Program-made: the position numbers and the translations under genes
Notes under the pieces: model-generated
Told to the model about the DNA's origin: nothing
The model's input: the letters and a program-made list of their open reading frames with translations, nothing else
Databases searched by the model: none
Shown: one piece after another, positions 42,107 through 53,900 of the stretch
Layout: the number at the start of each line of letters is the position of its first letter
How positions within the stretch are numbered: the stretch's first letter is position 1
Source: Metridium senile
Lineage: Eukaryota; Cnidaria; Anthozoa; Actiniaria; Metridiidae
Assembly: GCA_949775045.1 (NCBI GenBank)
Contig: OX459098.1
Coordinates: 822,001 to 886,000, forward strand
Length of the DNA stretch: 64,000 bases
Direction: 5' to 3'

Positions 42107-45100
42107 ATGTCGGTTTTCTTGTACTCTCCGTCAGGATCTCTACGTCTTATTTCATCCTCAGAGGGATGGAGAAAGGATGAAGTACTACAATTACTGTCTT
42201 TGGACACGGTATGTCGAAAATTCAACATTTTTTGCGGCTTTAATTTGATATTTACAAATGTTGATCTGACACGAAATTTCATACCTTAGTTGTTGTTGTT
42301 GCTGTTGTTGTTTTATGAAATTGTTTTAGTTACGTTTCGTTATAGCAGACACTCTACAATATGTGTGTCTACGTAGAAGGATTCCGTGAAAGCGAGAGTT
42401 GTTTTCTTCACATTTTCTGTGTATGAAGACATTTTTGGCATCCAGACCGTCCTTTCTAGTATTAATATCTAGAAATCTACTAGTTAAATAAAGTTACCTA
42501 CTTGCTGGTCCTTGCTAACTAACCTGCTTACTTACCTACTTACTTGTTAACTTACTTACTTACTTGCCTTCTTACTTACCTACTTGTTTACTTACCTACT
42601 TGCTTACTTACTACTTACTTACTTGCTTACTTACTACTTACTTAGAGCAGATTTTCGTATGACTCAAAAGCTCACAGCACAAACACAGTCAATGCAAGGC
42701 ACGCACACGGCACTGAACTATCTGCTCTATTTACTTACTTACTAACTTGTTTAGTTGTTTACTTACTTGCATGCTTATTTACCTACTTACTGACTTGCTT
42801 GCTAATTTATCTACTTATACAAAGTTCATTCTATTACCTATCGTTTATATCAAACACCGACACAGCCTATACTAGTTTACTCGCTAGTTTCCATTGACTT
42901 ACTTGCTTGCATCTTATTGACCTACTTACTTACTTGCTTGCTTATTTATCTACTTACTTACTTACATTTTTAAACTCATCTCTTGTTCATCATTGAATAT
43001 CTATAATTTCAGGAACCCCTGTGTCCAAGCAGTGTGTACTTGTCGTTGAATGGACGTCTAGTTCACCTCAACCAACAGGAGAGCATGCCTATCTCTGAGA
43101 ATGATGTCCTTCGTGTCCACTATCGGCTTCCTGGAGGCAAAGGAGGGTTTGGTTCCATGTTAAGAGCTATCGGCGCTCAGATTGAGAAAACAACAAGTAG
43201 AGAGGCATGTCGTGATCTCAGTGGTAGACGAATGAGAGATGTGAATAATGAGAAAAAGTAAGAAATTAACAAAAATAATTGATGGTATTGTTATTTTGAT
43301 AATCAAGATTATCATTATTTCTATCATCACCGATTTTTTTTAATTAACACTATATAAATTATTAATTGTTATTATTAATCATTATTATTATCTTATCATA
43401 ATCATCATTAGTATGATCATCATCACCATAATTTCATTATCATCAACATCATTATAGTCATCACCATCATTGACTATCGTCATCATCATCATCATCATTA
43501 ATAGCTTTATTATTATCACCAATGGTGTTGTTGTAATCAGTATTTTGCATGTAAACCACTGATCATCATTATCATAATAATTGTCATCATAATATAACCA
43601 TTACCACCATCACAATCACCATAATCATCATCATAATCTATCATCATCAAAGTCATCCTCCTCGTCTTCATCATCATTATCATCATTACTATCTTCATAA
43701 TTTGCAGTAATCATTGCCATCTTCACAGACTTCCTCCTACTCATCATCATCACCATCCCCCTCATTGCCATCATCATTCTATTTTAGGATAACAGAATGG
43801 GTAGCCAAACAGGCAGAAAAGGAGCGTGAACTAGCCAAACAGAAGCAAGAAAGACTTGAAAGAAGACGAGCAGCGCCCAAACATAACTTTGATGATCAAA
43901 CTTACACTAAAGAAATCCAGAACAACCTGGAGAGAATTGATGATGCTCTAAAGCAAGGTAAGTAAATATGTAGGCAAGTAAATTAGTAAGCAAGCAAGTA
44001 AGTAAGTAAGTACACAAGTAAGTACATGTAAGTAAAGGCCCGGACAAAAAGGTTTCAACATTTGCTTCAACATCCGTTTGATTTTGTTGAATGGCAATGT
44101 TTAAATGCTTTTAAATTGCTTGTAGAATTGATTTAAAGTTTTGACATATGTTTTTGTAATGTTCAGGATTGAAAACATCATCCTCAACATCAACAGCAGC
44201 ATCATCTAGTAAAAGAAAAGCTGGCAGAAATGGAGATGATGCCCCTAAAAAACGTAAAATGTGGTATGTTAAAAGTTTTTTTCAGTACCTAAAACACAGA
44301 AGGACATAGTCCACACTAGTTTAACCGCTAGTTATTGTACATTTTTATTGTAATTGTTTCCTTAGAAACATTTATGCAATCCACACTGGTTTAGCCGGCG
44401 CTAGATATCGTACATTTTTACTCGAATTGATTCCTAAGAAACACAGACGCAGTCCACACTAGTTTAACCGATAGTTATCGTACATTTTTACTCCAATTGT
44501 TTCCTTAGAAACACTAACGCAGTCCACACTAGTTGAACCACTAGTTATGATACATTTTTACTCCAATTGTTTCCTTAGAAACACTGACGCAGTCCACGCT
44601 AGTTTAACCGCTAGTTATCGTACGTTTTTACTCCAATTGTTTCCTTAGAAACACTAACGCAGTCCACACTAGTTGAACCACTAGTTATCATACATTTTTA
44701 CTCCAATTGTTTCCTTAGAAACACAGACGCAGTCCACACTAGTTTAACCGATAGTCATCATACATTTTTACTCCAATTGTTTCCTTAGAAACACTAACGC
44801 AGTCCACACTAGTTGAACCGCTAGTTATTGTACATTTTTACTCCTCTCGTTTCCTTAGAAATACCAACACAGTCCACACTAGATTAATCGCCACTTATCA
44901 TACATTAAAAAAATTATGCCAGAAAAGCTGCATTTCCCACCTTGTTAAAATTGTTTATTTTTTTCAGGCTAGACCTTTCCTCTGAAGAGTTTGATGACAG
45001 TGATGATGAACTGCACACCAGTCCTACCGAAGGGCCTTCTACTAGTACTAGCACATCAACATCTACAAAAATAGAATCAATAGATGCTGAACCTACGACA

Positions 45101-46509
45101 AGTTCTTATACAGAATATACAAATCAAGATGCTGGTCCTTCAACTAGTACTCAGGCAGAAACTATTACCAGTAGTTGTATAGATTCCAGAGCAAGCGAAG
45201 ACAGTTCTGAGAATCAGGTATATGGACTTCCAAAGGCAACAGTGAAGGAGGACTCTTTGAATGACTCAGAAGATACTAACAGGATATCGTCAAATGTTGT
45301 TGAAGAAAGTGCAAATGGTACAAAGAGTAAAAATGATGGAGTACAAACTGAAGAAAAGAAGGTAATAAGGAAACTGTGTTTGAAATGAAATCCATCATTA
45401 TGAACATCATCAGGACCATCATAAAAAAATCATCAAGATCATCACAACCATTATCCTTAAATCATTGCCACCACCATCAATATCATAATAATAATCATCA
45501 ACATCATCTCCAGTAGATGTTTGTAGGTTGAAGAACACTCTTTTCAATAAGGATAGTGTGGTAGAATTCTACCGATAAATTACTTAAGTCTTCTAAACAA
45601 ATAAAAGTTCTATAGGAGCGCACAGTGTTGCATTTGCATGATTGTGTTCTTTAAATACGTCTAACGCAGTTGTAACAACAAAATATTCATATTGTTTATC
45701 GAAATGATGGGCGAGTAGCCTGAAAACTTTGTTTTTGATAAAATCAATACATGTTGATGAAACATGTCGGAATATCATCCCATTATCATCATGATTATGA
45801 TTGTCACCACCATCATTATAACCATCACCATCATCTTCAACATGTTGATTATGATACACAAAAACTTAGCCTCCTCCCCAGGCTACTCATTTTTCTCCTT
45901 TGGGATTCCTGTGGGATTTCTGAGAGAAGGAAAATTTGGGCCTTCCCCCTCGTTTTTTTTCCTCACCACAGGAATCCTGATGAAGAGACATAAGGAATGC
46001 CTGCGGAGGAGACTAAAGCCTGGTCCCATATAATCGCCAGGATTGCCAGGATCGCTGTGATGGCTCTTTGGTTTTGTGAAATAATAAAAATATCACTGCT
46101 GACTAATGGTTGAAGCTTAAATCTGACAAAATAAACCTAAACATAAAAAATCAGTGTCAAATTTGTTTAATCACAAAGAACTCTGAGCTATATTCTGCTG
46201 GCCAAACATGATTTTCGGCAATCCAGCGATTGTAGTGATCATATGGAAACCAGGCTTAACAAAAACTCTATAATTTCTTTATTTTTCCAGCCCTTCAGCA
46301 TTGATGTCTACAGCACAGCAGAAGAGTTAGAAGCCATTGGTTTAGATGCTTTGAAACAACAACTGATATCCTTGGGTTTAAAGTGTGGTGGTACACTACA
46401 AGAAAGGGCAGCAAGGTTATTTACAACAAAGGGGAAATCTCTAGACGAACTGGATCCTTCACTGTTTGCTAAACCAAGCAAAGGGAAAAAGAAGCCAAAG
46501 AAAAAGTAA
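42107..46509 (+). CDS. SDE2: SDE2, ubiquitin-like-fused splicing/replication-stress factor
   Basis: Six exons: 42107-42208, 43013-43257, 43788-43957, 44167-44263, 44968-45361 and 46291-46509 (1227 nt, 408 aa), phases consistent. SDE2 is made as a ubiquitin-like fold that is cleaved off after a diglycine; the remainder acts in pre-mRNA splicing and, in vertebrates, PCNA-linked replication stress control. Residues 1-76 form the UBL, ending LPGG at exactly residue 76, followed by [19 protein letters not shown] and [16 protein letters not shown], the most conserved SDE2 block. Next is a Lys/Glu/Arg-rich helix ([20 protein letters not shown]), then a Ser/Thr/acidic middle (exon 5). The C-terminus is a SAP-like segment ([37 protein letters not shown]) plus basic tail GKKKPKKK. 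Start ATG 42107 sits in an AAAATGT context. Assignment is secure. Confidence 0.95.
42480..42990. repeat. (ACTT)n tetranucleotide array with inserted MITE
   Basis: TTACTTACTTACC-type repeats in SDE2 intron 1. At 42649-42731 a family F element (AGAGCAGATTTTCGTATGAC...ATCTGCTCT) is inserted. At 42850-42895 a degenerate family B copy occurs (ACACAGCCTATACTAGTTTA). Confidence 0.85.
43280..43780. repeat. (ATC/ATT)n microsatellite
   Basis: Degenerate CATCAT/TTATTA tract in SDE2 intron 2 running close to the acceptor at 43787. Confidence 0.85.
44310..44905 (+). repeat. family B 73 bp satellite, about eight tandem copies
   Basis: Units read GCAGTCCACACTAGTTTAAC, CGCTAGTTATCGTACATTTT, TACTCCAATTGTTTCCTTAG and AAACACTGAC, alternating GTTTAACCG and GTTGAACCA variants. 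The array fills SDE2 intron 4. Variants alternate in a two-unit rhythm, as expected of dimer amplification. Confidence 0.95.
45400..45520. repeat. (ATC)n microsatellite
   Basis: CATCATCAGGACC/CATCAAGATC tract at the beginning of SDE2 intron 5. Confidence 0.8.
45865..46020. mobile_element. MITE with AGCCTCCTCCCCAGGC ends
   Basis: AGCCTCCTCCCCAGGCTACT mirrors, degenerately, GCCTGCGGAGGAGACT; the inner text contains TTTGGGATTCCTGTGGGATT. A related inverted copy lies at 46780-46930 (CTACCTGCGGAGGAGGCTAA). Confidence 0.65.
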
Positions 46510-46779
46510 AGCAAAGCTTGAGAGATGTTTTTACAGCACAAAGAGCTAAAGTATGACCACTTTACATATAATTATTCTTTGCATAGGATTGTGTAAGTTA
46601 AACTGTATGAATGTTTCCATGAACAGCTGTTGTATAAATAATGACTTACAATACACTGTTGCAATTTAACCTTGGTTGAAGTAAAAATAACTTACTTATA
46701 CATCTTATATTAGAGTGTTCACTTCACATTCTGATATAATATATAGTACTAATAGGAGTTGGATTTTAATGTAAATGTT

Positions 46780-46930
46780 TATGTGCAGCTCGCTTGGGCT
46801 TCCTTTGGAATAAAAACAAACGAGAAAGACTGGAGAAGAAGGAAAAGTTTCTTCTTGAATGGGGCCCAATCTTCCCCGGCCCTAATCCAAAGGAATCCCA
46901 AAAGGGCTACCTGCGGAGGAGGCTAATTGT
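46780..46930. mobile_element. second copy of the CCTGCGGAGGAGGCT MITE
   Basis: GCAGCTCGCTTGGGCTTCCT at the left and ACCTGCGGAGGAGGCTAATT at the right; the interior GGAATCCCAAAAGG matches the 45865 copy. Confidence 0.55.
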
Positions 46931-47284
46931 ATAACTTGAATCAGGCAGATTAATGCAACTCACTTTTAATGTATTCTAATGACAATCAACATTTTGTAGT
47001 ATATTTTAATAAATATATTATTTTCAGTACTCGATATAATAATACAGTTACTTTAACCATAATGCTAACTTTTTGAAACTTTCATGTTAACATGGAACAT
47101 TAATAGATTTAAATTCATATACAATTAATATGTCACCTTCTTATGAATGAACATAATTTAAAGGAAATAAATGTATTATGATACTTTGTGTATAAATGGA
47201 CACTTGCTTTAAATTGTAGTATTTTGATTTGATGTTATGAAATACCAAGAAAATGTTTAATGTGATGAGCTTCCTGTGCTATTA
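46931..47284. other. AT-rich spacer between convergent genes
   Basis: Lies between SDE2 and the convergent minus-strand gene ending at 47883; no coding frame seen. Confidence 0.4.
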
Positions 47285-47557
47285 TACAACCTTTCTGAGA
47301 AAGTTTGTCACCCATGCAAAGCACACAAGCTAGTGGCGCAAAGGATCATGGATCAGTTCAGAAACTAAATGTGCATTCGGAAAGCATTTCTTGTTGTTTG
47401 ATAACTTTCTCAATAACATATTGACAAGTGTAGCAATGTGGTCATGAAATCCCTGTGTTCTAATAAAATATACATAGGTAACCCATGATCCCCTGCGCTA
47501 CTAGCTTGTAGGCTTTTCACTTTACGGGTGACAAAGTTTCTCGGGAACGGTGTATGT
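47285..47557. mobile_element. TIR MITE
   Basis: GAGAAAGTTTGTCACCCATG mirrors CGGGTGACAAAGTTTCTCGG. The next inner words also pair: CAAGCTAGTGGCGCAAAGGA and TCCCCTGCGCTACTAGCTTG. Confidence 0.82.
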
Positions 47558-47594
47558 ACCTGCTCATGTATTTTATTTTCAAGGATAAGCCTTG

Positions 47595-47990
47595 CTAAAA
47601 ATGTCCAAGCAAAATGTATGATTTTTCGTCACAGCAAATGACTTTTCTTGGCCATTGTCTGGCTTTTTTCATCCATATTTTCAATAATAAACCTTGCTCA
47701 GAATGTCCAATGGAAAAGTATGATTTTTCATTACTGCAAATGATTTTCCTTGGCCATTGTCTGGCTTTTTCATCCATTTTGTCAATGATAAACTTTGCTC
47801 AGAATGTCCATTGGAAAAGTATGATTTTTAATCAGGGCAAATGATTATCTTTGATGTTTGTCTGTCTTTTTCATCCATATTTTCAATGATAAGCCTTGCT
47901 CAGAATGTCCATTGGAAAAGTATGATTTTTCATCAGGGCAAATGATTCTCTTTGATGTTTGTCTGTCTTTTTCATCCATATTTTACATGG
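47595..47990. repeat. ~92 bp tandem repeat overlapping the last exon of the minus-strand gene
   Basis: Four units of CTTGCTCAGAATGTCCATTG, GAAAAGTATGATTTTTCATC and GTCTGTCTTTTTCATCCATA. The most distal unit lies inside the terminal coding exon (47883-48098), so this exon's 3' end has been copied downstream as a tandem array. Confidence 0.88.
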
Positions 47991-50900
47991 TTTCTTATTG
48001 ACTGTGCATGGGAAATCCAATAGGAAACAGTGGTCAGTGTTTGGCTTGAAGGGCATGTCAATGTATTGAAGTTTTCGTTTACTTGATGAGCATTGAGACT
48101 AGAATTAGAACACAGGATGTTATTGAGAAATGTGGCAGGTACAGTGGAACCTTGTGGACACTTTCTTGGTGATGATGGTGGTGGTGGTAATTATGATAAT
48201 GGTGATGGTGGTGGTAATGGTGGTGGTGGTAATGATGGTGGTGGTGGTAATGATGATAATGGTGGTGGTGGTGGTAATGATGGTTATGATCATCATCATG
48301 ATGGTGATAAGGAAGATGATTATTGTAGTCGTAATAATGATAATAATAATAATTTTTATATTGCAATTAACTCAAGATTTAATCAAAATATGGTGACCTG
48401 CTATTGTTCTTGACTGGCCGCCCAGCCTCATGCTTGTGCTCATGCTGGAACATAATATAGTTTTCACATGTATAAGATGCTAGCCAGTCAAGAACAATAG
48501 TTATTCAAATTGGTGATTGCAATGATGATTCATGTTAATCCACTACTAAATATATTCATGTAGATGCATGTTTTTGTACATTGTACCTTGATATTTGGTA
48601 GAATCTCTGGTGTGATATTATCATCATCACTGTCATCTTCAATACACATACTGGCTTGTAGTGGCAGTGACGTCTAGAATAACCAAATACACAAATACAA
48701 TTAGACATGTGTCTAATACATTCATGTAAATATGTTTGTACCTTGATATTTGGTAGAATCTCTGGTGTGATATTATCATCATCACTGTCATCTTCTATAC
48801 ACATACTGGCTTGTAGTGGCAGTAACGTCTAGAATAACCAAATACAATTAGACACATGTCTAATACATTCATGTAAATATGTTTGTACATTGTACCTTGA
48901 TATTTGGTAGAATCTCTGCTGTAATATTATCTGGTTCATTTTCGTCATCACTGTCATCTTCTATACACATACTGGCTTGTAGTGGCAGTGAAGTCTAGAA
49001 TTATATTTGACACTCGTCAGTAAATCACACTTACCATCCGATGAATTTCTTACTAGATAGCTAGATGACATAATTAATCAACCAATAATATTGAGCAGTC
49101 AATCCAACAATGAATAAGCAATTTCTAAACCAATTGTACTACCAATCAATTATGCAGTCAATCAATTAATCATTCTATCAGTCAATCATTCTACCAATCA
49201 ATCAACCATTCCATCATTCTACCAATCAATCAATCAACCTACCAATCAATCAACCAATCAATCCATCAATCATTCTACCAATCAATCAATCATTTTATAA
49301 ACCAATCATTCTATCAATCAATCAATCATTCTACCAATCAAATAATCATACTATCACTCATTCATTCTATCAGTCAATCATTCAATCATTCATTTTATCA
49401 GTCAATCATTCCATCAATCATTCTATCAATCACTCTATCAATGAATCATTCTGACAGTACATAGACTTACAGTTTTGGAATTTTCTTTAATGTTCTTGTT
49501 GTTTTGCTCAATAATTTTATCCTTCGTAATACTTTTATCTCTATCTTTTGTAGACTTTTTCTTTGTCTGCTCAACCTGCATTCATTTTAAGTTTATGCTG
49601 TTATTTGTACAAAATAAGCAGTAACATAGCCTGAGAAAACAGACGTTCTTTCGCTCCTCTTACCCCGCTAAACTAACCAGTCGCAGGGTGAAAAGGCTTG
49701 AGTAAAAAAACGTTTGTTTTCTCAGACTAGCAGTAAAATAATTACTGTAAAAATATCCTGTTATGTGCACTCAAAGAGTATAACATTTATTTACAATTGA
49801 TTAGTTATAAGAAAATTATTGCAGGAGAAATTGATGCCATAATTATTGCAAACACTCTCTTAAGCCTACCTCTTTATATTCTTCAGTGTTTGGGATTGAT
49901 TGTGGCATCTCATTATCTTTTGGAATGGGAGAAATTCCAGGCTAAAACAAATAAATTTGCAGATAAGAATATAATTCCAATAGACCTTTTCATGGTCCAC
50001 GTCCACGTCTACGTCCACAACTTCAGCCTTGATTAAAGTGTCAGTAATATATTCTTTACAATTTGACTACAGCTTGTGGTATAAGGAATGTACACCTTGT
50101 CAAACAATTGAAGCTAAATGAAACACTTCAAAATTCTACAGGCTGTAGTCAAATTGTCAAGAATAAATTCACATGCTATAGATCGAGGCAGAGGTTGTTT
50201 GATGATAACTGTGAAAAGGTTTATTGATACAATGTATCTTGCACTTGTTAATAATAATAATAATTAAGTTGATAAATAGCTATGAGCTTCAAGATGATGT
50301 CATGATCACAAGCTTCAATATCATTATTATCATTATCATCTTTTATTAACATCACCACCATAAAACTGATCACTCTACATAGCCAATCACCTCTTTAATT
50401 CCTTCAGGTTCGGGCAGTAATTCTGGCATTCCATTGTCTTTAGTAATGGGTGAAATTCCTGGCTAAAATAGATTAAATATTTGCATAGTTATGAGCATAG
50501 TGACATCATCATGCTGCTTACCATCATTGTTACTGTCATCATTATCATCATCATTCACAAGCACCATCATCATTGTTATTATCACCAATGAGCACATGAA
50601 CACAATATAACATCAGTCATCATTTACATTACCATTAAAATCATCATCAGAACATCATCAGAACATTATCTGATCACCACTATTATCATCACCATCATCA
50701 TTATCACCACCACCACTTCAATCCTCATCATTATCTGTTATCAACACCATTATTATAGATCATTTTCATCATCATGATCACCCCCATCACCACAATCATC
50801 ACCATCATCACCATCATCATTTTCACCACAATCATCATCATTTTCTATTATTATCATCACCATGATCATACTTATAATCATGAGCCCCCATCACCATCAT

Positions 50901-53900
50901 TATCTATTATCATCACCATCATCATAATCATATCTACCTCATCCATATGTGGTGCAGTATTTTTGCCCTGGTCAACTGGTGTACTTGTTTTGGGTGCTTC
51001 ATTGCTTGGGTTCTTCATAGTATGGTCTTGTTCACATAGTGTTACTGATTGTGATCCATCTGCATTGTTCTTTTCACAATTCTCATTGTCGATATCTTCT
51101 AAAAATGATAAAATATAATTATGCATAATAGTAATGATGCACAATGTACTTAGGTACAGATAACTCTCATATGTCTTAAATAGGCTTGGGTTTGTAGACC
51201 CCTTCCCTGTCCAAAACCAAGTGGAGTACCCTTCCCCTCCCCAGGAGAAGGGAGTATTCTCTGAGATCTGATTGTCACTAAGTGTTTGTTATTGTGTCTA
51301 AAGAAATATAAGCCTATTTACTAAGCAAATTTTAGACCTCTGGAGGGACATCTCTATCCAAAACCAAGTCAAGTACCCCCAGCAGAAGGCAGTACTCTCT
51401 AAGATTTGAATGTGACTTGTTATTGTCAGTGTCTAAAGAAATATGAGCCTATTTACTAAGCAAATTATAGTCCTCTGGCGGATCACATCCCTATCCAAAA
51501 CCAGGTTGAGCTCCCCTCCCCTCCCCTTCCATCTCCCTGGGTTGGTGCTGCATAAACCACTATTTCATTTCATAAAATAATTATCATAATTATTTCAGTA
51601 CCTTTTATTGGTGACAGCTGCTCTGCAAAGTAATCCTCTACGTTTATCTTGCCAATGTCTTCATTGAAGGTAGAATTCCTATGCTGTAAGCTATCACCAA
51701 CAATCTCTTTACTACCATCATTCCCTTCTATTATAGTACACAACAACATGGACTGAGCTGTCAATGTATGTACTTGGCCACTTATACTCTTGGTCTTGAA
51801 ATGAGAGTCTGTTGACATAGACTTTAGGCTATAGTTAGTAGACTCATGAGTAATGGAGCTCTTCGTATTATAATGCTGTAGTTGGTTTGAAGAATTTGTA
51901 GTATTGTGCCTTGGTTTGGTTTCTGTGCTCATTGAAGTTGGTGGTCTTTGGTGTTTTGAAGAACTTGTAGTACTGTGACTTGGTTTGGTTTCTTTGCTCA
52001 TTGAAGTTGGTGGTTTTTGGTGTTTTGAAGAACTTGTAGTATGTGTTTTTTGTCGTTTTGAAGGACTTCCTGATTCAAGACTGTGATTTTGTATTTCTTG
52101 TCCCTCTTCATCATTTCCTTTGCTTTTTATCTTGACCACTCCTGATTGTCTTTTGATAGTTGAACAAGGACTTCTTGTTTCTTCCTCTTCTTCATTCAGC
52201 TGTAATGATGTAATGGCATGATGTTCTCTTATGTTGTTATTGCTGAGTCTGTTTTTCATTTTGCTGCAATAAAATATTGATATGTACACCATTATTATCA
52301 TGGTCACTACATGCAAATCACCATGATTATCACCTTTGCCATTATGATCATAATTATCATCTTCACCATCATTATTATCACCACCGCCACCATCATTGTT
52401 ACCACCTGACAATCATCATTATCACTACCACCGCCACCATCACCATCATTATTACCACCTGACAATCATCATTATCACTACCACCACCATAATCAGCATC
52501 ATTATTATCACCACCGCCACCATCATTATTACCACCACCATCACCATTATAATCATCACTACCACAATCCATCATCATCATCATCATCACTTAATCAACA
52601 TGGACATCATCATCGTCAAGTGCAATCACCAACATCATCATCCATATCATTACATACCCACTAAATGGTGTCAGCTTTCTCTTAGCCTTTGACAGTTTGA
52701 TATTTCCTGAATACAAACAAACCATTTCATTCATACTATATATCCATATTTATTGTAATAATTATTATTCTTAAAAATATTCTAGTATATTGTAAATAGT
52801 TGTCACTTAATTAACTTAATTAATGTTAATTTTTCTTCAAAGAGCGAAATAAACTCATTCATTCATTCATAAACCAAAACTAGTACTTACAGTATGGATA
52901 ATGATGCATGTGTGTTTCCAGTAGTTTGATGAATGAATAAAATGATTACTTATTGATAAATGGATTGCTGAATGAATGATTAGATGATGAATTTATAAGG
53001 ATGGATAAATGAATGGAAGGATATGTGAATGTATAGATGAATAAATGAATGAGTGGATATATGAATGAATGGATGGATGAATGCACAAATAAATAGTTGT
53101 ATGAATAGAGAAATGAATTTATATGGATAGAAAGATGAATGAATGGATGGGTGAATGAATGCATAAATAAATAGTTGTATGAATAGAGAAATGAATTTAT
53201 ATGGAAATAGATGAATGAATGGACAGATGAATGAATGCATAAATGAATGAATAGATAGATAAATGGATGGATGAATGAATGGAAGGATGGATGGTTCAAT
53301 GAATGCACAAGCAATATCTTACTTGTTTGGTGAGTAGCTTCTGTATCCAGTCGTCTTGGAGTACATTGTGTTCTGCTTAACGTCTTGTCAATTGGTATGT
53401 TACTAATGTTTCTTAGTGCAAGAGTTGGTCTTACTGTACTGTCTACAGTACTTGGTGGGTTGAAATGGCTCCCTTCCAAGCTAAATTCAAAAACAATCAC
53501 ATTGATACATGTATCTATGATCCAGAAAACCATTTGAACTATATGTATATTTTATAACCATCACTCCCTGTTAGGGCTCTTCCATTAGGTTCGCTCACAC
53601 TCACTACTATTACATATAATATTTACAACACACAACTCTGCTCACATGTTGGTTTTTGCAGAGGGAGGAAAACCATATAACCTCCAGGGAGAAAAACCCT
53701 TGTGGTATATATAAGAGAGAACAACACATCAAACAAACTCTATTCACTTGTGGCCCGAACCAGGAATCGAACCCAGGACACAGTGGTGAAAGGCCACCAA
53801 CGCTACCCACCTGAACTCTGCAACTACACTCAATGTAATGACAGCTGAAGTAATTTGTTGCTGCAATTTATGCAATGGCATGCATGTGCACACCTAGCTT

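Noticed and set aside
44310..44905. CRISPR-like array of regular 73 bp units
   Set aside because: The whole unit repeats, with no repeat/spacer division; it is a satellite also found singly elsewhere.
48079..48413. His/Tyr-, Gly/Asp- and Val/Met-rich ORFs
   Set aside because: GGT/GAT microsatellite in the last intron of the minus-strand gene; only 47883-48098 on the minus strand has coding character.
53740..53820. Functional tRNA gene on the minus strand
   Set aside because: The tRNA-like head runs straight into a SINE body and repeat tail. The anticodon loop is not clear, so it is treated as a retroposon.
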